From: a virus
Direction: 5' to 3' (one strand)
IMG/VR virus record: IMGVR_UViG_3300036885_000144
Coordinates: 1-28,204 of that record
DNA: 28,204 nt
Part shown: positions 13,085-21,000 of the stretch, piece after piece
How the letters are laid out: each line of letters begins with the position of its first letter
How positions within the stretch are numbered: the first letter of the stretch is position 1
The notes under the pieces: model-generated
The model's database searches: none
What the model was told of the DNA's origin: nothing
What the model saw: only the letters and a program-made list of their open reading frames with translations
Position numbers and translations under genes: made by a program

Positions 13085-13478
13085 AGCTGGCGAATATATG
13101 TGTCCACCGCGTTCCAACATTGATGGTTGGATGCCGTGTATTGTTGATAAACGAAAGTGCGCGTGGTGGGAAAAGGTTGTTATCATTGCAGTTGGCCCCG
13201 ATCTCGGCCGAGCCGATGGATACCGGCAAGGGCCGTTGCGGGGCGGTGAGGGCGTGAGGCGCAAACCTTACACGGTTATCGGTATCCGGCGTATTCCCTG
13301 CTGTCGATGTGGGAAACCGTCTCATGCTTCATGGCAGATATGCGCGGATGGGAATCAGTATCGTGGCGTGTGTGAGAAATGTGACATTGCTCTGAATGAA
13401 CTGGTATTGAGGTTCATGAAAATCCCGAACGCGAAAAAGCTGATGGAAAAATATATCAAGGAGCAAAAAACACAATGA
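13062..13478 (+). CDS. Phage zinc-binding protein (ICADGNQYR motif)
   Basis: A 138-residue protein from GTG 13062; its ribosome binding site and start repeat the 16 nt used by the gene before. Residues 80-107 hold a Cys cluster (C80, C81, C83, C94, C104, C107) in the motif CxxCGxPxxxxWxxCADGNQYRxVCxxCDxxLN, familiar from phage proteins annotated only as hypothetical, followed by LRFMKIPNA. It may be a structural zinc domain of a nuclease-like fold; no catalytic His pair of an HNH domain is visible. Start and end overlap neighbours. Confidence 0.65.
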   Translation: MATYKESEAGEYMCPPRSNIDGWMPCIVDKRKCAWWEKVVIIAVGPDLGRADGYRQGPLRGGEGVRRKPYTVIGIRRIPCCRCGKPSHASWQICADGNQYRGVCEKCDIALNELVLRFMKIPNAKKLMEKYIKEQKTQ

Positions 13479-13735
13479 GCAAACCCCTACCGAATTGTCA
13501 TTATTGCGGGAAGACTGTCAAACGAAAGGCAAGAATCATATTTGACTTTCATGGTGACAAATTCGCATGGCACACGGACGACGGTTACAAATGCACGAAT
13601 AGCGACCCGGATTTTGCCATCGCCTGCGGAGTGTTTAGCGGCAAGGTTCTCGAAAGTGAGGGCGTGTGTTTGTTGAGCAAGATAGCGCACAAGCCTAAAC
13701 GTACTTATCTGAATTTAAAAAGCCGCCATTGCTGA
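13475..13735 (+). CDS. Small zinc-finger protein
   Basis: An 86-residue protein from ATG 13475 (overlap ATGA). CHYCG (C8, C11) with later Cys at about 40, 51 and 65 and His residues at 26 and 33 suggest metal binding. Basic overall. Function unknown. Confidence 0.6.
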   Translation: MSKPLPNCHYCGKTVKRKARIIFDFHGDKFAWHTDDGYKCTNSDPDFAIACGVFSGKVLESEGVCLLSKIAHKPKRTYLNLKSRHC

Positions 13736-13773
13736 CGGCCTTCTCACGCAAACAAATGGAAAAGGGGATTGAC

Positions 13774-14058
13774 ATGGATAAAACAATAGTATCTGTTGTC
13801 ACCGTAGACGTTCTTGCGACAATTGAATTTACATGCTGTCAATTATGTGGGAAACAGATACCCATGAATTCAAAATTTTATTATTTCGATATGAGGTTCA
13901 AAGTTAATGGTTTTTGGTGCGAATATGTAAACGGTTTTGCAATGGTATTGTGCAAAAAATGCAAGAAGAAAGCAATGGACAATGACTTTAGAGTGTTTAG
14001 AGATTTTGCAACATACACCGCATTGTCTCTCATAAATAAAAACGCCACCCATCGCTGA
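13774..14058 (+). CDS. Small zinc-binding hypothetical protein
   Basis: A 94-residue protein. ATG 13774 is preceded by AAAAGGGGA; the longer frame from 13729 has no ribosome binding site and overlaps the previous gene. CCQLCG (C21, C22, C25) and CKKC (C60, C63) give one zinc site around a strand-rich core. The last rightward gene; its stop lies inside the convergent terminator. Confidence 0.6.
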   Translation: MDKTIVSVVTVDVLATIEFTCCQLCGKQIPMNSKFYYFDMRFKVNGFWCEYVNGFAMVLCKKCKKKAMDNDFRVFRDFATYTALSLINKNATHR

Positions 14059-14069
14059 GTGACGCTTTT
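14038..14069. terminator. Convergent bidirectional terminator
   Basis: AAAAACGCCAC (14038-14048) pairs with GTGACGCTTTT (14059-14069) with two mismatches around a 10-nt loop. On the minus strand the hairpin GCGTCAC/GTGGCG is followed by TTTTTATTT, and on the plus strand by TTTT. It sits exactly where the two gene blocks meet. Confidence 0.65.
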
Positions 14070-14099
14070 CACTTCAACACATCAAAGCACTGTTCGTCG

Positions 14100-14357
14100 C
14101 TACTGTTTCTTCGCTTCCTCGATGACCTTGTTGACTTCCGGAAGTGTCAGGTGAACCATGTCGGTTATCTGCGTCGCGGTTTTGCCATCTTCGAGTGCCG
14201 TTCCGATCACGCCGAGTTCCCGCTTCATGTTCACACCCGCCTGAGACTTCACGTTCAGGTGCTTGGCGATCCAGCCGAGAACGTAGCCGAGCAGCGCAAT
14301 GGCCGCGCCGACAATCTCAGGGTTTTCCGCCAGCTTCACGAAGATTTTCCAGTTCAT
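14100..14357 (-). CDS. Small membrane protein, holin candidate
   Basis: An 85-residue protein with one membrane segment at residues 16-34 (VGAAIALLGYVLGWIAKHL) and a helical, charged C-terminal half. The size and its place after the M15 endolysin fit a holin or other lysis accessory protein. The start overlaps the previous stop by ATGA. No family recognised with certainty. Confidence 0.6.
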   Translation of the reverse strand: MNWKIFVKLAENPEIVGAAIALLGYVLGWIAKHLNVKSQAGVNMKRELGVIGTALEDGKTATQITDMVHLTLPEVNKVIEEAKKQ

Positions 14358-14539
14358 TTCTTTTTGTTTCCTTCCGTGTATAGATACCGCGCCGTGAACC
14401 GACCCGCCAGTTCATCCCCACACTCGATAAGACAGTCGGCCTGACGCCGTAGCCATGCCGCGACCTGTTTGCGGCTCTTCTTGGACATTTTAGCCGCGTC
14501 TTTAATGGTAACGATTGCCGCTGATTTTTCTTCGCTCAT
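14354..14539 (-). CDS. Small phage protein (AAWLRRQAD motif)
   Basis: A 61-residue protein. I chose the start at 14539 (MSEEKSAAIV), with GGGAAG upstream; the frame is open for 26 more codons without a site. RKQVAAWLRRQADCLIECGDELAGRFTARYLY is a pattern seen in short phage proteins encoded near the lysis or tail genes, usually as WLRxQAxxLxxxGxxxAxRFTARY. Helical; function unknown. Confidence 0.6.
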   Translation of the reverse strand: MSEEKSAAIVTIKDAAKMSKKSRKQVAAWLRRQADCLIECGDELAGRFTARYLYTEGNKKK

Positions 14540-14591
14540 TTGCACTTCCCGCCTTTCTTCGCTTTCTTCGCCATCGTGAATGTCACCCCCG

Positions 14592-14759
14592 TTATCTATT
14601 GTGTTTGCGACCCGCAACCGAGCGCCGTGTCATTTCCTTCTGGCCGAGTTCCTTGCGACCTGCGGCGGCGGCGATAGCGTTCGCCCGTTCCTGACTGATG
14701 CCTTCTTTCTTTGCGATGCTTTTTGCCACTGCCTTGAATCCGTGCGGTGCTTTTGCCAT
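14592..14759 (-). CDS. Small basic phage protein (GFKAVAKSIAKK)
   Basis: A 55-residue basic protein; ATG at 14759 follows AAGGGAAGTG. It begins MAKAPHGFKAVAKSIAKKEG and continues with ISQERANAIAAAAGRK, matching a class of tiny phage proteins in which a KxxAKKI..KxGxsxExAxAIxA pattern is conserved. The high Lys/Arg content suggests nucleic-acid contact. Convincing because of the pattern and the ribosome binding site despite its length. Confidence 0.65.
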   Translation of the reverse strand: MAKAPHGFKAVAKSIAKKEGISQERANAIAAAAGRKELGQKEMTRRSVAGRKHNR

Positions 14760-14776
14760 GACTTCACTTCCCTTGT

Positions 14777-15127
14777 TTATGTTTTATCCCACCGGCGACC
14801 GGCAGGCCCAACATCGACGTGAGTGAACGTGTCGTACTTCCCGACGCCGCCCTGGTGATTGAAGTCGAGCCATGAATAAACTTCCGTTGGCGATACACCC
14901 ACAACCTTTATATCGGCCGCCATGCCCTTCATGTGGTAACTGTTCGGTTCCCCGCCGACGGCCGCATTGTGAACCGCGCACCGGCAAGCATCGTCGATGA
15001 CCACCGCCGCCCCGAAGTGTGTTCGAATGGTTTCCAATGTGGCGAAGAGCGCGGGAACGCAGTCGGCGAATCCGCATCCGTCATGGCATTCTATCTCTGA
15101 ATTTTTGAAGTTTGGGCTTTCTTTCAC
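14777..15127 (-). CDS. Endolysin, M15-type peptidase
   Basis: A 116-residue protein from GTG 15127. The Zn-binding motif of M15A-like peptidases is clear: SYHMKGMAADI gives H65 and D72, and FTHVDVG gives H103 and D105. The core is complete and lacks a separate wall-binding domain. It should cleave peptide crosslinks of peptidoglycan at lysis. It overlaps the 3' end of the upstream gene by 47 nt, and membrane-protein genes flank the pair, making a lysis module. Confidence 0.85.
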   Translation of the reverse strand: MKESPNFKNSEIECHDGCGFADCVPALFATLETIRTHFGAAVVIDDACRCAVHNAAVGGEPNSYHMKGMAADIKVVGVSPTEVYSWLDFNHQGGVGKYDTFTHVDVGPAGRRWDKT

Positions 15128-15524
15128 CGTCAGAACCCCCGTATTCTATACTGGCCCTTTTCCACTTCTTAATGAGGTCAAATATTTTATTCGCCGTGTT
15201 TGTCTGTGACGACGCTGGCGTGAACCGCCATTGATTGTCGGGGCCAACAACCCATTGCCCGCCGACATTCTTTTGCCCCGTCGTGGGATTCACCGTTCCA
15301 TGATACTTGCTATCCGTGCTGAACGTCGGGTGAGAAGGCTTCTTGTAAGTGTCCGTGAAATGTCCATCGGGTGCATCGGCACCGTTGTTTTCAAGCCACC
15401 AACCGCGCAGGTCGTATACGGGAAGGTCTTTTGAATAGTCACGACTGGTCAACATCTGCTGACGAACGAGCCAGTTCTTGAACCGTTTCTCATTTTCTGC
15501 GTTAAGCGGCGTGTCGAAAGCCAT
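15081..15524 (-). CDS. Virion-associated phage protein (YDLRGWW motif)
   Basis: A 147-residue protein; ATG 15524 follows GGGGGTTGTG, with a GTG codon immediately before. The central pattern, YDLRGWW...GHFTDTYKKPSHPTFS...YHG, is shared with a family of small proteins encoded near the tail and lysis genes of podovirus-like phages. A virion or assembly role is inferred from genome position only. The gene overlaps the endolysin gene by 47 nt. Confidence 0.65.
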   Translation of the reverse strand: MAFDTPLNAENEKRFKNWLVRQQMLTSRDYSKDLPVYDLRGWWLENNGADAPDGHFTDTYKKPSHPTFSTDSKYHGTVNPTTGQKNVGGQWVVGPDNQWRFTPASSQTNTANKIFDLIKKWKRASIEYGGSDGERKPKLQKFRDRMP

Positions 15525-15593
15525 CACAACCCCCTATTTCCTATCTGTCGTCCCCGTGGAGCCACGAATCGGGCGCGAGGCAATGGTTGATAC

Positions 15594-15785
15594 CTATTTT
15601 ATCATTCTCATTACGAGCGCAGTGATAACAGGGCCGATAATTATAGCCAGAAGGCCGATGATGATGCCCCATGCTTTCAACTGCCCCTTGAAACTGGACA
15701 TCTCCATCATGAGATTCAGCATGTTATCGTTAACCGAAACGACAAATTCGTGAAATTCTTCGTGTGCGTCGCATTTTGCCGCCAT
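15594..15785 (-). CDS. XhlA-like small membrane protein, holin candidate
   Basis: A 63-residue protein with GGAGG about 10 nt upstream. An N-terminal amphipathic helix (residues 8-35) leads into one membrane segment (38-59, AWGIIIGLLAIIIGPVITALVM). This topology matches haemolysin XhlA-type phage proteins that help holins. It sits between tail genes and the endolysin, so a lysis role is likely. Confidence 0.65.
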   Translation of the reverse strand: MAAKCDAHEEFHEFVVSVNDNMLNLMMEMSSFKGQLKAWGIIIGLLAIIIGPVITALVMRMIK

Positions 15786-15801
15786 TGTGCGTGAGCCTCC
15801 G

Positions 15802-16527
15802 TTATCTGTTGATACAGCCGATGCCGCTATTCAATCCGAAAATCTTTCCGAACGGCGTTGGTTGGTCGAATGCAAGAATATATTTTGCCTTTGTGGTGAG
15901 GTGTTCAGTCCACCAGATTTTTCCCGCCTGTAATTGTATCTGGGCCGTGGCAAGCATGGCGGTCCAGTCGGTCACGCCGCCAGAGCTCTGGTCGAATAGA
16001 AAATAGACGGTCGAAACACCAGTCCCACAAAAAAGATTGACCGAACACGGTTGAGGAAAATTCTGCTGTCCCGTTCCGAAATATAAAAAACTATTTTGAA
16101 GATAAAGATTTGTATTCATTAACTGGTTAATCGCGCCTGGCTGAATGCGGTATAGGTCATACAGCGTTCCGCCATTGCTGATAATTTTCAGTCCCGTAAA
16201 ATTTCGGTTGTCCATAGCGAATGTTGCGTAATTAATATTGCGAAGAGTCGCGCCAGGTTGAAGCGTAAGCGTCGATGCGCCTTTGCCATCGAGTCCGCCG
16301 TGGGCCGCCGGATACATACTCAACTGAACCCCTGCGGCAATCTCGTGATGCCCCGTTTTATTTATGGCATTTCCGGAAGGATTGTCTCCTGCGTAAATTC
16401 GTTGTACCGATGTATTTACATCATAAATGATTCGCGCTCCCTCACTAGTCCACGGAACATCCGCCGACGTGAGCGCCGGAACCATTGCAGACGCGAGAGT
16501 ATCAACCGTGACGCTATAATTAGCCAT
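15802..16527 (-). CDS. Hypothetical tail-associated protein
   Basis: A 241-residue, strand-rich protein with little charge and repeated Gly/Asn/Thr-rich segments, as found in fibre tip or receptor-binding proteins. No family recognised. It starts inside the previous gene's end, downstream of the fibre-like gene, which supports a distal tail role. This is inference from composition and order. Confidence 0.55.
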   Translation of the reverse strand: MANYSVTVDTLASAMVPALTSADVPWTSEGARIIYDVNTSVQRIYAGDNPSGNAINKTGHHEIAAGVQLSMYPAAHGGLDGKGASTLTLQPGATLRNINYATFAMDNRNFTGLKIISNGGTLYDLYRIQPGAINQLMNTNLYLQNSFLYFGTGQQNFPQPCSVNLFCGTGVSTVYFLFDQSSGGVTDWTAMLATAQIQLQAGKIWWTEHLTTKAKYILAFDQPTPFGKIFGLNSGIGCINR

Positions 16528-16888
16528 TCAGTGCCTTCTGTATTTCGCTTTTCTCTTGGTCACACGAACGGTAGTTCGCCGGTCGCCAGTCTGATATTGT
16601 CTGCGCTTCCTTGTTATCGATATTCTTGGCGTCGTGAGCGACTGCCGTAGTGACAACAGGGTCTTCAGGATGAATCTCGCAAAGTGCATTCGTGGGAACC
16701 TCGCCGTCGTGTGTTTCCACCGTGGTATAGGTGTCCTGTGTATCGTCTACGAGTCGGTGTTCAACGTCACAGTCGTACACGAAATTCAGGAGTTTCGGAT
16801 TGACAACGACGGTGCCATCCGGCTGAACATAGATGCTGGTTGGGTCGCCGGTGAATTCCACTATTTTCGGAACGCGGTAATATGGCAC
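16520..16888 (-). CDS. Hypothetical tail-associated protein
   Basis: A 122-residue protein from GTG 16888, sharing its first G with the TAG stop of the previous gene; GGGAG lies upstream. Acidic, with PDGTVVVNPKLLNFVYD and HPEDPVV. No domain recognised. Lies between the fibre-like gene and a beta-rich gene, so probably a tail or fibre accessory protein. Confidence 0.55.
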   Translation of the reverse strand: MPYYRVPKIVEFTGDPTSIYVQPDGTVVVNPKLLNFVYDCDVEHRLVDDTQDTYTTVETHDGEVPTNALCEIHPEDPVVTTAVAHDAKNIDNKEAQTISDWRPANYRSCDQEKSEIQKALNG

Positions 16889-18018
16889 TATGATACTCCC
16901 TGTTGTCCAACTCTGATATTCGCTTGAATGGATGCGTTCAAATTGGTTATCCGAATCATGGCGAGTTTAACGCAGTTGGTAATAACAGATTCACCCGGGT
17001 AAATGGGTATCGTCGCTTTGAAGGTTGAATTGTCGTGACTGTATTCCACTCCGATTGATGCGCCCGTGTCGTTCTTTATCCATCCGTTGACGCCGTTGAA
17101 TCCCGTACATGCGAAAATTGAGAACACCATGGACACGCCGGACAGTATGACTGAATTGTAGTTCCACGAGTTGTTACACAGTGCCAATGGTGAAAGCGCC
17201 GACAATATTTGCGATGCGGTGACCTGAGTTCCGAGGCCCGCCAGTCCGGATAAAAGCCCTGATAGCGTTGCCTGAGTCCCCAATGTCGCGAACGCCGAAA
17301 GAATGCCGCTCAAAGTGGCCTGAGTCGCCAGTCCATTTATACCAGAAAGCATCTGAGAAAGAGTTGTCTGGGTCGCAAGCGTTCCCTGCCCGCTGAGAAT
17401 GCCGCTTAAGGTTGCCTGCTGAGCTAAACCACCCTGCAATGCGCTTAGAACGCCGCTGAGCGTTGCTTGTGTGCCAAGCGCCTGAAGATAGCTTAAAACG
17501 CCCGATAACGTGGCCTGAGTGGCAATACTCGTGATATTTGCCGTGTTGGACTGTATCGCTGAAAGATACGACTGGAATCCCATCGCCGAAAGAGTCCCGC
17601 CGCTGAACTGAACCGCTCCGACCGGCCCCTTCACGCGATTGATAAGTTCCGTCTTCAGCAAATCAATTTCCGTTTTCAGAGCAGTTATGGCCGTACTGAT
17701 GTCGTTCATGCGCGAGTTGGTAGCCACTGATCCGTTCAGCGTCGTGATAAGCCCGTTGAGCGTCAACAGCGTCGCGTCGAGCGCGAAGGCATTGTCCGCG
17801 TGAACCGTATTCTGAGTCGGGTCGATCTTTGTTACCAGGGTAAGTCCGGACGGAAGAACGCCGCTGAGGTAAACCGGGATAGCGCCACCGACCCAATAAA
17901 TCGAAGTCCCGTTTGAGTCCAGCAACTTCACTTGTGGTGCGTTCTTTATCCGGTTCACGTCCACGGTTCGGACGGTGCGCGGGTCTTCGGGGATTATCGC
18001 AGGGGGATTGTCAGCCAT
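16888..18018 (-). CDS. Fibre-like protein with ATQATLSG repeats
   Basis: A 376-residue protein. Residues 1-160 are N-terminal domains including a helical region (100-128). Residues 165-278 contain seven consecutive 16-17 residue repeats built on L-x-T-Q-A-T-L-S-G-x-L-S, typical of the rod-like coiled segments of phage fibre proteins. The C-terminal 100 residues are strand-rich with a YSHDNSTFKATIPIYPGES segment. It likely trimerises along the repeat and serves in host contact. The gene overlaps the internal virion protein gene by 8 nt; AAGGAATCC precedes the start. Confidence 0.65.
   Translation of the reverse strand: MADNPPAIIPEDPRTVRTVDVNRIKNAPQVKLLDSNGTSIYWVGGAIPVYLSGVLPSGLTLVTKIDPTQNTVHADNAFALDATLLTLNGLITTLNGSVATNSRMNDISTAITALKTEIDLLKTELINRVKGPVGAVQFSGGTLSAMGFQSYLSAIQSNTANITSIATQATLSGVLSYLQALGTQATLSGVLSALQGGLAQQATLSGILSGQGTLATQTTLSQMLSGINGLATQATLSGILSAFATLGTQATLSGLLSGLAGLGTQVTASQILSALSPLALCNNSWNYNSVILSGVSMVFSIFACTGFNGVNGWIKNDTGASIGVEYSHDNSTFKATIPIYPGESVITNCVKLAMIRITNLNASIQANIRVGQQGVS
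17185..17526 (-). repeat. Seven 48-51 bp coding repeats
   Basis: The DNA encodes repeats of ATQATLSGxLS with a 16-17 codon period; the codons differ, so the repeats are ancient and not recent copies. Confidence 0.8.
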
Positions 18019-21000
18019 TATTGGATTCCTTCAATATCTGTTCTTTGCGTTTAGCCATCCGTGCCGCATCGAGATAGTTCATGTTTTTCACCGAGCCGAA
18101 TTTTCGAAGTACGATGGGTCGCATCTGCGCCCGTTCACGCGGGTTATCCGAAGCGTCGTATACATTCAATGCCTCTTCGAGCGTCATGTACTTCATGCCC
18201 GATTCAAAAGTGTTCGCGGGCGGATTGTTTATCTTCGTGATGTCGCGGGGCCGGAACAGTCCTGATTGAACGTCCTTTTGAACCGCGTCGGATATGTCCG
18301 TGCCGTGCTCTTTCATATTCGTAAGCCGTCCGACTTCTTGTGACCGATTGAATTCCTGTCGGGTGCGCGGTGCGATTGAGCGTTTGCCCGCGAGAATTTC
18401 AGCCATCTTGTTTTCGGCGGGCGAGTTGGATACCGACTTCGGGGCCGGTGTGATACCCATGAACGACATGGCCGACTTCGCGGGAGATTCCCCGACGTTG
18501 CGCGAGTAGCCATAATTTTTAAGCGAGAACGGCACGAATTGCGACGCGGCATATTCAACGCCCTGTTTCGCCTGTTGAACCCACGGATCGTCTTTGTGTC
18601 TGATCTCAGTACCGTAGAAGTCCTTGTTCTGAATCATCCCGATTGCAGCCGTGATAAGTGGGTGCATTTTGTGGCTCAACGTCGTTCCAGGGGCTTTGCT
18701 ATATGCGTAGACGTCCTTCATGTAAGACGGCAATGAAACACGTTCCTCGTGGCCCTTAGCGTCCTTGTCGCCCGTCTTCGGGAAGAAGTAGTCTTTGAGT
18801 TCGGTCGGCCCCTTGCCCGTCATCAGATATTGGAACATGGCCCCATGGAGCGCAACCACGGTCGGAAGCGCAACTGCATATGCCATACGCGGGGTGAGTT
18901 CAAATCCTTTACCCGTGACCGCGTTCTTTGCCTGTGTCGCGAAGTCCAGTCCGGCGCCGCCGAGTTCCCTGAATGTGCCGATGTTCCAACCGAGTGAGCG
19001 CACGGACACGAAACCGATGTCCTTGAGCGTCTTGTTCCAAAAGAGATTATCGTACACCAACTGCCCCATGCGGTTATCGACTGAGTTCCACGCCCGTTGT
19101 GCCAGTTCGCGTTTTGCCTGTTCTGAAAGTGCTTCCCAATTCCCCTTTTCCATTTCCGACTTCATGAGATTGAAGAACACGCCCAACTTCATGCGCGGCA
19201 CAATCTTTTCCATTATAGGCCGTGACGCCCATTCAATCGCGGCGGGCATGGCCCTGAGTCCCGCGCCGAGCGCGTTCCCTGAGTGCAAGGCATTCCAGAA
19301 AGATTCGACGGAAGAATTCTTATAGAAGTCATCCATCTTCACGCGCCCGCCGCCACGAGTCACTTCATTGGCAATCTTGATGAAGTCACCGCCTACCGTA
19401 CCGGGCCTCGTGTATTCCGCTAAAAGTTTGTTTCCCTTGAGATAAGTCTGTATCGGCGCGGTGATGATGTTCCCATGCGCCATGTTTCTGAACCCGCTGA
19501 AATCGCCGCGTGTCACCTTTTGCAAGCCGAGGGCGAAATCAGACACCGCCGCGTCCATCGAGGTAAACCCCAAGTGGAACGCAGATAGACCCAACTGCAC
19601 CTGATTCATGAAATTTCCTGATTTACGCGCCGCCTGAAAGATTCCAGACTTTTCAAGGCCAGGTGAAAGGTAGTTGTTCAGCACCCGCGCCGCCGGTTCA
19701 GGAGCCATCCACCGGCCGCCCTTGCCCGCCCGTGCAATCTTATCATTGATGTTCGCGTATCCGATGGGGTTGACGCCGTGACGTACCTTGACGATGTATC
19801 CCGCGTCCTTGCCCTCTTTGAACGCCTCTTGCCCCATGATGAACCTATCCATTTCGGCAACCTTGTATTTCAGTTCTTCGATGGGGTTGTTGCCAAAACG
19901 CTTTGCCGGTTCAAGGTCCAAGTCAATGCCGTCTTGGAAGTTTTCGATACTGCGTTTTTTCATGAAAGACTTCGGGCCTTCAAGTGAACGCTTCAAATTG
20001 TAGTTCGCGAACACTTCCTTTGCCTTGTCGGGGTTTTCCCAAAGGTGTGGCGCATAATCCTCTTTCCATATCATTTTTTTCTTGCCGGATAAATCGTCAA
20101 TAATCACCTGCCGCTTTTTAAGTTCTGACTTTGCGAGATTCGCGGCCTGTTGAAGTCGAGGTGTCAACTGAGCACCACGTTTAGGGTCGTCCATTCTGGA
20201 ACGAAAGTCGTACCGTTGCTGTTCATTCAATTTCTGTATGTCCGGTTGATATTCGTCTATCTTTGCCGCAAACTGTACCGCCTTCTGCGCGTTCTCGCCG
20301 CCCTTCGTTTGAATGGAAGAACCCATGCGCTTTGCGAAGTCGCCGCGTGTGGCCGGCGCGAGTTGCTTCTGAATGTCACCACCGACGCCGCCCACCGTGT
20401 CCAACGCACCCTTGACACCAGGTACAACGTCTTGCCCGACAAACTGTTTCACCAGCGGAATGTTCGGGGTGTTCGCGTCCACCGTGTCGGCAACAGACTT
20501 CAAACGGTTAATCAGTCCGCCGCCCTGAAAGGAACGGTTGAACACGTCGCGCATGGCCGGTGAAATCTTATCATCAACGGTGGAATCCTTCACGCCGTCA
20601 TAGATGCCACTGAGCCATCTGCGATACTTGCTGAACGTATTTTCAAGGGCCGGTGTCGGTGACTTGCCCGTGCGGAGATAATTCGTGTAGGAATTTGCGA
20701 AGTCCTCTTCTTGCGCCTCAGTCCACTTGCCGTTGACCACGCCGAATTCGGTTTCAGCTTTTGACAGAAGTTCTGGTGCAAGGTTGCGTCGGAAGATGTG
20801 GCCTGTTTCGTGCATGAAGTCGTGGAAGTCCGCGCCCTCAAGTCCTGTGATAATTGCCCGTCCGTCTTTTGTGAAGTCCGTGTACGCCCTTCCGGACTGC
20901 GCATAGAGCCGTGTCGGGCCGGTGAAACCCTGCTCGGGTTGCGGTATCGTATCTGATAGTGACGGTTTCGGTTCGACTGCCGTGTTGGGGTCTATCGGCC

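Noticed and set aside
15557-15568. Perfect 12-bp palindrome CGTGGAGCCACG
   Set aside because: No T-run or nearby partner site; could be chance in a short intergenic gap.
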